A DNA stretch of 64,000 bases, taken from NCBI GenBank assembly GCA_963747535.1, contig CAVVFX010000025.1:310001-374000 (forward strand), in the 5' to 3' direction. Under the pieces are notes generated by a model. That model worked only from the letters and a program-made list of their open reading frames with translations, made no database searches and was not told the DNA's origin. Source of the DNA: CAVVFX01 sp963747535. Lineage in GTDB: Bacteria; Acidobacteriota; Terriglobia; Bryobacterales; Bryobacteraceae. Within the stretch, counting starts at the first letter, position 1; each line of letters begins with the position of its first letter. Shown piece after piece: positions 49,601-57,297 of the stretch. The translations under genes and the position numbers were made by a program.

Positions 49601-50473
49601 CTAGCCGGCTATCGCATGAGCCAGTCTAGCCGGCTCCGCGACGTCAAACGGGTAAACCTCGGTCAGTGTGGAGAAACTGAAGTCGCTTAGCAGCCGCTCT
49701 AACTTGTCGTGCATGGTGCTAAGTCCCGTATAAGTCCGCAGGCGGGGAACCAGGCCTTTAGTGAGACGAGGTTGGTCAGGATCCATTTCCCAGGGGTGAA
49801 AGTAAATGCAGGCCGGCTCACCCTCTTCCTGGTTGATCCGCCGGATGCCGGCCGCGGTGTAACAATATGGCAGCAAGCGGAGATATCCCCCTCCGCCCAC
49901 TGGCGCGACCCGGTTGGAACCCAATTTGACCGTTGCGATCGGGATCTCCTCGATCGGTCCCGAAGGCGTATGGAGAACCTGGCCATGCCTTCCGAATCCC
50001 GGTATCCCATAACGATCGTGGGAGATCGGATAGATGCTGGAATCATGCGTAAAGCCGCATTCCACCAGTATTTCCAGCGCCCACAAGGAACGCTCCGTGA
50101 TCGAATAGCTGGGGGCGCGGTAGGCGCGCGGCGTGACGCCGCATGCATCTTCGATCGCCTGGATAGCCAGCCTGGTTTCGCGGCGGAATTCCTGGGGGCT
50201 CTGGTTGTAGATCAGTTCGTGAGAATAGCTGTGGCATGCGATCTCGTGGCCGGCGTTCAAAATCTGACGGACCACGTACGGACGCTTTTCCGCTACCCAC
50301 CCGAGCACAAAGAACGTTGCCTTGACCTGATGCCGCTCCAACAACTCCAGAACCATAGGGATCTGCTGGTCCATCCTGGAAGGATAGAGGATCCACCGGT
50401 CGAAGTCCTTGGACACCTGAACCTCAGCCGGATGGAAATATTCTTCGACGTCAATGGTCAAAGCATTCCGCAT
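49601..50473 (-). CDS. Polysaccharide deacetylase, XrtA system (DUF3473 type)
   Basis: 290 residues from ATG at 50473 (MRNALTIDVEEYFHPAEVQV); the in-frame ATG at 50614 would run through the 31-residue peptide gene. The NodB domain has TIDVEEYF with metal Asp, ATFFVLGWVAEKRPYVVRQI, and HSYSHELIYNQSPQEF, and the C-terminal DUF3473 tail is GGGYLRLLPYCYTAAGIRRI then CIYFHPWEMDPDQPRL. This matches the exosortase-A-associated deacetylase subfamily. Together with the small peptide upstream it has a sigma-54-like promoter. Its role is likely polymer deacetylation or release. Confidence 0.92.
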   Translation of the reverse strand: MRNALTIDVEEYFHPAEVQVSKDFDRWILYPSRMDQQIPMVLELLERHQVKATFFVLGWVAEKRPYVVRQILNAGHEIACHSYSHELIYNQSPQEFRRETRLAIQAIEDACGVTPRAYRAPSYSITERSLWALEILVECGFTHDSSIYPISHDRYGIPGFGRHGQVLHTPSGPIEEIPIATVKLGSNRVAPVGGGGYLRLLPYCYTAAGIRRINQEEGEPACIYFHPWEMDPDQPRLTKGLVPRLRTYTGLSTMHDKLERLLSDFSFSTLTEVYPFDVAEPARLAHAIAG

Positions 50474-50481
50474 ATGGAACC

Positions 50482-50577
50482 CTAAGCGTGCCTGAACTGG
50501 CGTAGCATAAATACGGCCAGGTTGAAGACTAAGGAAAATACACCGAGAACCACGGCATCCTTTGCTCTTTGGAACAT
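50482..50577 (-). CDS. 31-residue membrane peptide
   Basis: MFQRAKDAVVLGVFSLVFNL then AVFMLRQFRHA. ATG at 50577 has GGAGGAG ending 8 bases upstream, and the stop is 8 bp before the deacetylase ATG. One membrane helix (residues ~8-26) with positive ends. A strong ribosome site, tight spacing and a promoter of the local sigma-54 type argue it is translated. Function unknown; candidates are a membrane anchor or partner for the deacetylase, or a translational coupler. Confidence 0.7.
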   Translation of the reverse strand: MFQRAKDAVVLGVFSLVFNLAVFMLRQFRHA

Positions 50578-50609
50578 AGGAACTTCTCCTCCTTGCTGAC
50601 GTGTCTTTG

Positions 50610-50625
50610 AGCACTCACGGGGCCA
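50610..50625 (-). promoter_or_regulatory. Sigma-54-like promoter of the peptide-deacetylase pair
   Basis: Minus strand reads TGGCCCCGTGAGTGCT with GG at 50624-50623 and GC at 50612-50611, two mismatches to TGGCAC-N5-TTGCW. Predicted start near 50600, about 22 bases before the ATG at 50577. A 12-bp palindrome ATGCATATGCAT lies 20-30 bp upstream (about 50642-50653). Confidence 0.65.
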
Positions 50626-50801
50626 TTCTACTAACCTACTGATGCATATGCATGTTATCGATCTGGTAGTACGAAATTGACGGCCAAATTCCCTAGCTTT
50701 GGGATTTGGCGAAGAAATTCCCCCGCCTGGAGGCAGTTCGGGGAGGGCCCGTCGCGATTGCGGAGGAGCCAACCTGATTCGCCAATACATAATGGACTTG
50801 G

Positions 50802-51536
50802 ATGACTTACACCCAACCTTTGATCACGGGTATCCTGGTCTTGGCCTTGATCGGCCTGCTCCGGTTGAAGTCGGGCAGGAACCCTCGCCTGCTTACCCTC
50901 GCCTGGCTCGGTCTGCTGCTGGTATCATGGCCTCCAGCCGCCTGGCTGTTCTCCCGGCCTCTCGAGGCATGGTATCCGGTTCGGCCGCTTCCCACGGCGC
51001 CTGCAGAGACCCCTGCGCAGGCAATAGTGGTGCTCTCCGAGAGCGTGGAACCGCCGCATTTCGAAAGGCCCTATCCGCTCCCCGGCAAAGAGACCTACCA
51101 GCGTTGCGCGTTCGCCGCCTGGCTACAGCGACATTGGCAGCCCCTACCGGTGCTCGCCTGCGGCGGACCGGTGCAGCCTGGCGAACAGCCGATTGCGAGT
51201 ACCATGCGGGATCTTCTGCAGTCCGCCGGCGTGCCCCAGGATCTGATCTGGACCGAGGAAAGTTCCGGTTCAACTCACGAGAATGCGGTGAATGGGGCTG
51301 AAGTCCTTCGCCGGCACGGCATTCACAGCATTGCGCTGGTGGTGGATGCCCAAAGTATGCCGCGCGCCGCGGCGTGCTTCCGGAGAGAAGGATTGGTCGT
51401 GGTGCCCGCGCCATCCTCGTTCGTCCAACTGGACCTGTACGAACTGATTCCCTCCTGGAAGGCCATCGAGAGGAACGAAGAGACTCTGCATGAAACCCTG
51501 GGCTTGGCGTGGTACCGTTTGCGCGGATGGATCTAG
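50802..51536 (+). CDS. YdcF-like (DUF218) membrane protein
   Basis: 244 residues. Two N-terminal membrane segments (residues ~5-55), then a DUF218 domain: QAIVVLSESVEPPHFERPYP, LACGGPVQPGEQPIASTMRD, WTEESSGSTHENAVNGAEVL and LVVDAQSMPRAAACFRREGL. The polar residues E/S/T of the family are kept (STHENAV). YdcF/ElyC-type proteins act in envelope glycan or vitamin-B12 processes; the specific substrate here is unknown. It is a plus-strand gene beside the deacetylase and could belong to the exopolysaccharide set. Confidence 0.85.
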   Translation: MTYTQPLITGILVLALIGLLRLKSGRNPRLLTLAWLGLLLVSWPPAAWLFSRPLEAWYPVRPLPTAPAETPAQAIVVLSESVEPPHFERPYPLPGKETYQRCAFAAWLQRHWQPLPVLACGGPVQPGEQPIASTMRDLLQSAGVPQDLIWTEESSGSTHENAVNGAEVLRRHGIHSIALVVDAQSMPRAAACFRREGLVVVPAPSSFVQLDLYELIPSWKAIERNEETLHETLGLAWYRLRGWI

Positions 51537-51614
51537 TACCTACTTGCAGGGTTCGCGCAACCCACTCCCTTAAGCAAGCGGTTCCGTTCGCCTCTTCTTG
51601 CAAGTTGGTACTAG
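51533..51614. repeat. 16-bp inverted repeat after ydcF-like gene, containing repeat copy B
   Basis: CTAGTACCTACTTGCA at 51533-51548 is the near-exact inverse of TGCAAGTTGGTACTAG at 51599-51614 (15 of 16), with 50 bp between. The right half is copy B of the dispersed repeat described at 49431. The left arm begins in the last codons of the ydcF-like gene. Likely a palindromic repetitive element and possibly an RNA hairpin at the 3' end. Confidence 0.75.
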
Positions 51615-51736
51615 CTTGAGCCTGTTTACCCGATGGACTCCATCGACACTATTCTGCTCAACGTATACCAGCGAGTGTATACTAACTTAGATATTGCGGC
51701 GAATATTCTCCGGGTACCATAATTACTAACACGTAC

Positions 51737-51961
51737 ATGACCCCAAGCCCCAACCTTCTGCTGCAATTCAAAGTGCACGGCGAGAGCAAACTGAGCATCG
51801 AGCGCGCATCCCGGATCAAGATCGACGGCCGTGGGTGCCTGCTGGTGTACGAGGACCCGACTGTCGCGTCCAAACGGATTTCTCTCGACAGCATTGGGGC
51901 GTTCTCCATTCAATCGCTGGAAAATCGCCCGAAGATCAGCGCGACTCCGCGCCTGTTCTGA
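51737..51961 (+). CDS. Small hypothetical protein
   Basis: 74 residues (MTPSPNLLLQFKVHGESKLS, then a beta-rich middle and a basic tail). Codon choice is GC-rich in third positions, as in neighbouring genes, and it is more coherent than the antisense frame. No domain recognised. Between the ydcF-like gene and the sigma-54 regulator, on the opposite strand to the latter. Not obviously preceded by a ribosome site (a GTACATG start context). Confidence 0.5.
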   Translation: MTPSPNLLLQFKVHGESKLSIERASRIKIDGRGCLLVYEDPTVASKRISLDSIGAFSIQSLENRPKISATPRLF

Positions 51962-52013
51962 CTTGAGAGCGTACTCGCCGAGGTCGTGGGGGGACGAAAA
52001 TCGCTTGCCCCGA

Positions 52014-53489
52014 TTACCTACCGCCGGCCGCCGCGGTTGCCGTGCTTCCTGCGTGCCCTTTGGAAGTCATAGGCATCACGCTGTCCTCCACACCCAGTTT
52101 CTTCATCTTGTAGAGCAGCGCCTTGTAGTCGATCTTCAACATAGCCGCAGCTTTCTTGCGATTCCACCGCGTCGCATTCAACGCCGACAGAATCGCTTCG
52201 GTCTCGGCCTGCTGCTTGGCTAATGTCACCTGCTCGAGGATTGCCGAATTCTCCGGCTCCGGGGCAACCAGGAGACGCTGCTCGGTTACCGAGACCGACA
52301 CCACCGGTCTGCGCCTGGTCTTCAAGTGCAGTTCTCGCGCAATCAGCTCCGGATCCCGCAGCACCAGCAGTTTCCTGATCACGTTCTCCAGTTCGCGAAC
52401 ATTTCCGGGCCAGGAGTAATTGAAGAGAGATTCCTTGAGCTCCCAAGTCAACAGAGCCGCGCTGCCTTTCTCCGGAGCGTGTCTCTTCAACAGAAATTCG
52501 GCGAGGGGAATGATGTCGTCCTTGCGCTCCCGCAGGGAGGGAAGCACCAGGTTGATTACGTTGAGCCGGTAATACAAGTCTTCCCGGAAACTGCGGTCCG
52601 CAATGGCTTTTTCCAGATCCCGGTGGGTAGCCGCCAGGACGCGCACATCGACGCTGATCATTTCCTTTCCGCCGATTCGCTGGAACTGCTGGTCTTGCAA
52701 CACCTGAAGCAGCTTCGACTGAAGCCGCACGTCCATATCGCCGATTTCATCCAGGAGAATCGTACCGCCGTCAGCCAGTTCGAACATGCCGGCCTTCTTC
52801 TGGAAGGCTCCGGTAAACGCGCCTCTCTCATAGCCGAACAGTTCACTCTCCACCAGTTCAAAGGGCAGAGCGGCGCAATTCAGTTTCAGGAATGCCTGGT
52901 CAGAACGCGGCGAATGGGCGTGCAATTCGCGAGCCAGCACCTCTTTGCCTGTGCCTGTTTCGCCCTGGATCAAGACCGGCGCCTCCGACCAGCCGATCTG
53001 TCCGACGATCGAATAGATTTCACGCATCTGCGGGTTCCCGCCAAAGAAAGCGTCGGTCTTCGGAGCCGATACCCGGGCAGCCGGAGGATGATCCGGGCGT
53101 TCGACCTCCAGCGCTTTGGCGATAGCTTTTTTGAGATCCTCATGCGCCACCGGCTTGCAGAGAAAATCGGTCGCGCCACTTTTCATGGCCGTCACTACAT
53201 TCTTCGGATAGTATCCTCCGGCAACGATAATCACAGGCAAGTTCGCATTGATTCGCCGGATCTCGCACAAGGTTTCAAGCCCGTCCAGTTCAGGCATGAT
53301 GATATCGAGCAGCACGAGAGAGACCTCAGAGCCAACCGCTTGCAAACATTTGAGGACCTCGTTTCCGTTCTCCGCTATCTCGACTCGATAGCCGAGGCAT
53401 TTGAGTGTCATTTCGAGATACTGGCGTACCTCGAGTTCGTCTTCGCCGACCAGAATGCAAGGACCGTTAGTCCTAGTATTGATAATCAC
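52014..53489 (-). CDS. prsR: Sigma-54-dependent response regulator (PrsR-like)
   Basis: 491 residues from a GTG at 53489 that follows the kinase stop by zero bases (GGAGGTGA ribosome site 8 bases upstream). Receiver domain with phosphoacceptor Asp62 in VLLDIIMPE, then an AAA+ domain with Walker A GETGTGKE at 176-183, the sigma-54 contact loop GAFTGA at 223-228, a LLDEIGDM Walker B and the Fis-type helix-turn-helix near the C-terminus (NATRWNRKKAAAMLKIDYKA). In PEP-CTERM/exosortase organisms the PrsR regulator of this design activates sigma-54 promoters of exopolysaccharide and PEP-CTERM genes; the sites in this window fit that role. Confidence 0.92.
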   Translation of the reverse strand: MIINTRTNGPCILVGEDELEVRQYLEMTLKCLGYRVEIAENGNEVLKCLQAVGSEVSLVLLDIIMPELDGLETLCEIRRINANLPVIIVAGGYYPKNVVTAMKSGATDFLCKPVAHEDLKKAIAKALEVERPDHPPAARVSAPKTDAFFGGNPQMREIYSIVGQIGWSEAPVLIQGETGTGKEVLARELHAHSPRSDQAFLKLNCAALPFELVESELFGYERGAFTGAFQKKAGMFELADGGTILLDEIGDMDVRLQSKLLQVLQDQQFQRIGGKEMISVDVRVLAATHRDLEKAIADRSFREDLYYRLNVINLVLPSLRERKDDIIPLAEFLLKRHAPEKGSAALLTWELKESLFNYSWPGNVRELENVIRKLLVLRDPELIARELHLKTRRRPVVSVSVTEQRLLVAPEPENSAILEQVTLAKQQAETEAILSALNATRWNRKKAAAMLKIDYKALLYKMKKLGVEDSVMPMTSKGHAGSTATAAAGGR

Positions 53490-54725
53490 TTACATCACCT
53501 CCGCTACATTTGACTTCAGGTTTCTGTCGAATTCGAATTCGGTTGCTTCCACATGGATCGGCAGGACAAAGGCAAACAATGGCCCTGCGTCCGTGTTTTC
53601 AGCCCAAATTTCTCCGTTATGTTGTCGCAGAATCAGACCGCAGATCGCCAGTCCCAAGCCTGCGCCGGACCGGTCTTGGCTACCCGCATAAGACGTATAC
53701 TCCTCAAAAATTCCTTTCAACTGCCCACTGGGGATCGGGCCCCCTGAATCCAGGATGTCGATCCGATAACAGTTGGGCTCTCCCGAGGCTCGCCGGCGGC
53801 GATCCGCGCCGAACGCCACTTTGCCCCGCGGCTCGCGGCGCTCCCAGAAAAACGGATACCCGCGGATCTCGATGGAACCTTGCCTCGGCGTGAACTTGCA
53901 CGCGTTGTCCAGCACGTTAATGAGAACCTGCTCGATCTGGCCGGCCTCGAAATAGAGCAGAGGCGCGTCTGGCGACAAATCGACAGAAATCGAGATCTGC
54001 TTGCTCTCGGCAAAGGGCATGATCTCGTGCGTGGCTTGATCGACGCATGCCCGGATGTCGCCCGCTCGCAGGTCGGGCGTCCGTTTGATCTGTCGGCCAA
54101 CGCTCAACTCGAACATGGCATTGGCCATTCTCGAAAGCCGGCTGGCGCTATGTTGCATGCGCCGGATGACTTCCTTCTGATCTTCATTCAGTTCGCCCAG
54201 CGGTTCGCTCAGCAGAAGGCTGCAGTAGCCGTTGAGAGCTGTTAGGGGCGCTCGGAAATCGTGGACGGCGCGCGACAGGAAGTTGGTCCGGGCTTGGTCG
54301 TATTCCTGCAGCCGGAGGTTAGCCTGTATCAGGCATTGGAGCATGTCATCACGATCGGCGCGCAGCGAGTTCTCCGTCACGGTCCGGTCCTGATTGGACG
54401 AAATAGCGAGGGTCAGAAAGGACGCGAGTACGGCTCGGGAAACCGGCTGCAGAATGATACTCGCACCGCTAGGTCCCATGCTTTCCCGAAAGCTGCTCAG
54501 GTGCGCCTGGTACACCAGAAACAGACTGCGGGAGGGACGCCACCGGGAGCTATCAGGAAATTGCATTCCCGGCCGGTAATCCCAGATGTGGAGATCGGCG
54601 GAACCGGTGGTGTCGTATTCTGCTGATTGGGAAACTGTCCATTCCAGCGAGGGAATCTCCGCCAGAATGTTTCGGCACATCACGTAAAGATCCTGGTTCG
54701 TCGAGATGAGCCTGACGTTGATCAT
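53490..54725 (-). CDS. Soluble histidine kinase with degenerate N-terminal receiver
   Basis: 411 residues with no membrane segment. The N-terminal ~110 residues resemble a receiver-like fold (INVRLISTNQDLYVMCRNIL, DLHIWDYRPG) lacking a clean phosphorylation site. Then a dimerisation/phosphoacceptor domain with His155 in SRAVHDFRAPLTALNGY and a CA domain with QVLINVLDNACKFTPRQGSI (N box) and GSQDRSGAGLGLAICGLILR (G boxes). Its stop abuts the GTG start of the PrsR-like regulator, so they form a cognate two-component pair. It differs from the membrane-bound PrsK kinase normally linked to PrsR. Confidence 0.88.
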   Translation of the reverse strand: MINVRLISTNQDLYVMCRNILAEIPSLEWTVSQSAEYDTTGSADLHIWDYRPGMQFPDSSRWRPSRSLFLVYQAHLSSFRESMGPSGASIILQPVSRAVLASFLTLAISSNQDRTVTENSLRADRDDMLQCLIQANLRLQEYDQARTNFLSRAVHDFRAPLTALNGYCSLLLSEPLGELNEDQKEVIRRMQHSASRLSRMANAMFELSVGRQIKRTPDLRAGDIRACVDQATHEIMPFAESKQISISVDLSPDAPLLYFEAGQIEQVLINVLDNACKFTPRQGSIEIRGYPFFWERREPRGKVAFGADRRRRASGEPNCYRIDILDSGGPIPSGQLKGIFEEYTSYAGSQDRSGAGLGLAICGLILRQHNGEIWAENTDAGPLFAFVLPIHVEATEFEFDRNLKSNVAEVM

Positions 54726-55168
54726 CTGTCCTCCGGCTCAAAACGCATAGGGATTAGCTCCAGGAAAGGAAAAAGTGCCGACCCAAAAAACCAGATCAAT
54801 TGCGCAATCGTCGCACTCTTGCCAACGCGGCGAAACAGAACACCCTGTCCGACCAATGGGAACGCTGGCAATTTTCCTTACTCCTCCGAACACTCTATTT
54901 ACTTCACTCAGTTTTGATAGATTAGTGAAAACGTAAGACGAAGTCAATGAACAACTGTTAGAAAGTGCACCTACTCCTTCACTTAAATCCCGAAGAGTTG
55001 GAAGAGTACTAATTCAGTGAGTATGAATCGGGAGAACAGATGTAAAAAACAACACTTACGAGTTCTCTTGGGTTTGGACAAAGTCGCTTACCGGAGGAGA
55101 TTCTTGAAACTGATTGGCAACTAATCCCACTTTTGATGTCGTCAGCTGGCCGGTCGGCGAGACCTGTG
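54726..55168. other. Intergenic region between kinase and pilZ
   Basis: Divergent promoter region of the kinase-regulator operon and the pilZ gene. A GAAACTG half-site is at about 55106. No gene is supported. Confidence 0.5.
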
Positions 55169-55169
55169 T

Positions 55170-55185
55170 TGGTATCAAAACTGCT
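55170..55185 (+). promoter_or_regulatory. Sigma-54-like promoter of pilZ gene
   Basis: TGGTATCAAAACTGCT with GG at 55171-55172 and GC at 55183-55184. It is very similar to the prsT element (TGGTACAAAACCTGCT). Predicted start about 55196, 25 bases before the ATG. Confidence 0.6.
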
Positions 55186-55220
55186 AATAAAGGCGCACCA
55201 CGAGCACTATAGATACTCAT

Positions 55221-55610
55221 ATGCCGTTCACTGCGGTCACAAATCCTCCGGGAACTCCTCAGCCTGAAGACCGTGACTCAAGTGAAACCGATTTGCCCGA
55301 ACGCCGGAAACGGGCTCGCCTGCAATTGCGCTGGCCGGTGTGTTTTTTCCTCGAGGATCGCCGGGAACCCATTCAGGCCACGACACTCAACGTCAGTAGT
55401 GACGGCTTCTATTGCCTCGCGAACGTGGCTTTCGATCCGGGACAGATTCTAGGCTGTCTGTTGTTGGTGCCTGCCAATGACCCGGACGGGCCCGAACGAA
55501 AAGTAGCACTGGATTGCCGGGTCCGCGTGGTCCGCGTAAACGATCGGGAGATCGACCGCATGTATGGAATCGCATGTAAAATCGAGGATTACCGCTTCAT
55601 CCAGCTATAG
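55221..55610 (+). CDS. PilZ-domain protein
   Basis: 129 residues. The c-di-GMP signature of PilZ is present: ERRKRARLQLRWPVCFF (RxxxR-like) at ~27-43 and NVSSDGFYC (D/NxSxxG) at ~58-66, followed by the beta-barrel DCRVRVVRVNDREIDRMYGI. It would bind cyclic di-GMP and transmit it to the exopolysaccharide machinery. Its single-gene unit has a sigma-54-like promoter and stands next to the regulator genes. Confidence 0.85.
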   Translation: MPFTAVTNPPGTPQPEDRDSSETDLPERRKRARLQLRWPVCFFLEDRREPIQATTLNVSSDGFYCLANVAFDPGQILGCLLLVPANDPDGPERKVALDCRVRVVRVNDREIDRMYGIACKIEDYRFIQL

Positions 55611-55800
55611 CACACGGGCAGGCGGTTTTCGCCTGCCAATATGAAAACTCATCACAACCGGAAGGACAGGCCAATCTGCCATGCTACTGGACGCAGTACT
55701 GTTCATTTAGCGTTGTGATGCCCATCTGTTTCGGGATCATCTTGCATTGGGCAAGCCGGTATTCGCCACGGGAGGCCAACCGGGGATACAATCGTTAGCT

Positions 55801-57297
55801 ATGTTGAAGATCCTGATTGGGGAGTGCAAGCAGGAGACGTCCTCCTTCAATCCCCAACCTACGCACTATGAGGATTTCGTGGTCCAGTTTGGTCAGGCGA
55901 TCCTCGACCACCATCGGAGGGTTCGCAACGAAGTAGGCGGCGCGCTCGAAATCTTCGATTCGCGCCCGGATATCCTGCTCCTTCCCGCGTACAGCGCCCG
56001 CTTCATCACGTCGGGAGGAACTCTCACGGCCTCCGCCTTCAATCGCATCTTGACCGAATTCACTGGCGCCGTCCGCGGCGCGCAGACGCCCGACGGCGTT
56101 TATCTATCGCTGCACGGCGCCATGGTGGCGGAGAACGAGGAGGACACGGAAGGGCGGATCATCGAAGAGGTGCGCAAGATCGTGGGAGAGAACGTGCCCA
56201 TTGTCGTCTCGCTCGACCTGCACGGCATTCTGACCGACAGAATGCTTCGGTCTAGCGACGCGATCGTCGCGTTCCACACTTATCCGCACGTCGATTTCGT
56301 CGGGACCGGCCAGCGCGCCGCGCGGCTGCTGTTGAAACTCATCAACCGCGAAGTGAAGCCCGTAACGGCCCGTGTTCGCATTCCGGCTCTGGTTCGCGGT
56401 GACGAATTGATCACTGAGACCGGACTCTTCGGCCGTTCCATTCGCCATGCCCAGCGCGTCGAGAACGGACTCGGTGGTCTTTCTGCCGCCATGTTCATTG
56501 GAAATCCGTTCACCGACGTCGCGGAGTTATGTTCCAACGCGATGGTGGTAACCGACGGCGCACCCGACCTCGCCGAGCGCGAAGCCATCCAGATGGCTAC
56601 CGGCTTTTGGGCGGTGCGCGAGCATTTGCACTCCCAGTTGACGAGCCTCGAAGAAAGCATCCGGATTGCAGCGGGGCCCAATGGCCACGTGGTGCTGGCG
56701 GATGCCGCGGACGCCACCAGTTCCGGTGCGCCGGGAGACAGCAACGCCATCCTGCGCGGATTGATCGAGTCGGGTTGCGCCCGAACTGCGCTGCTTCCGA
56801 TTGTCGATGAGCCTGCGGTTCAGGCCGCGTTCGCCGCGGGTGTCGGAAAGGAAATCCGGGTTCCCTTGGGAGGAACCCTCGACTCCCGCTTTAACCCTCT
56901 CGCCGTAAATGCAAGAATACGCATGCTTTCCGATGGTCATTTTCGGAGCGAATCCGATGACTCGATCTGGAACTCCGGCAAGACTGCCGTACTCGAAACC
57001 GGTCCGGTGACGCTGGTGGTCACCAGCCGTCCCGTTCATCTCTTCAATCGCTCGTTATTTCTGGCGCATGGTCAGGATCCCGCGCGATTCGACATTGTAA
57101 TTGTGAAATCCCCCCATTGTGAGCCGCGGTTCTTTGAGGCGACGGCGGATCGCATGATCAACGTCGATGCGCCGGGCGCCACCAGCGCAAATCTGCCGAC
57201 GCTGGGTCACCAACGGTGCGCGCGGCCGATTTTCCCCCTGGACGCCAATGTCGAATTCGTCCCGCGTGCCACTATTTTCCAAAGGAACCTTGCATGA
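55801..57297 (+). CDS. M81 family metallopeptidase (MlrC-like)
   Basis: 498 residues from ATG at 55801 (MLKILIGECKQETSSFNPQP); an upstream in-frame ATG at 55747 lacks support. Family blocks: SLHGAM, VSLDLHGILTDRM, AFHTYPHVDFVGTGQRAARL (Zn ligands Asp/His region), GLGGLSAAMFIGNPFTDVAE and a C-terminal KSPHCEPRFFEATADRMINV block. MlrC was first described in microcystin degradation; homologues are widespread and of mostly unknown substrate. It is the first gene of an operon with an enolase-superfamily enzyme and an MFS transporter, so a small amide or peptide-sugar catabolite is plausible. Confidence 0.9.
   Translation: MLKILIGECKQETSSFNPQPTHYEDFVVQFGQAILDHHRRVRNEVGGALEIFDSRPDILLLPAYSARFITSGGTLTASAFNRILTEFTGAVRGAQTPDGVYLSLHGAMVAENEEDTEGRIIEEVRKIVGENVPIVVSLDLHGILTDRMLRSSDAIVAFHTYPHVDFVGTGQRAARLLLKLINREVKPVTARVRIPALVRGDELITETGLFGRSIRHAQRVENGLGGLSAAMFIGNPFTDVAELCSNAMVVTDGAPDLAEREAIQMATGFWAVREHLHSQLTSLEESIRIAAGPNGHVVLADAADATSSGAPGDSNAILRGLIESGCARTALLPIVDEPAVQAAFAAGVGKEIRVPLGGTLDSRFNPLAVNARIRMLSDGHFRSESDDSIWNSGKTAVLETGPVTLVVTSRPVHLFNRSLFLAHGQDPARFDIVIVKSPHCEPRFFEATADRMINVDAPGATSANLPTLGHQRCARPIFPLDANVEFVPRATIFQRNLA

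Noticed and set aside
52326..53513. 395-codon plus-strand frame
   Set aside because: Antisense of the sigma-54 regulator; the regulator frame has all catalytic motifs.
54830..54870. Sigma-54 element before the kinase-regulator operon
   Set aside because: GG-N10-GC occurs on the minus strand but with AGG and AGC flanks; too weak to claim.
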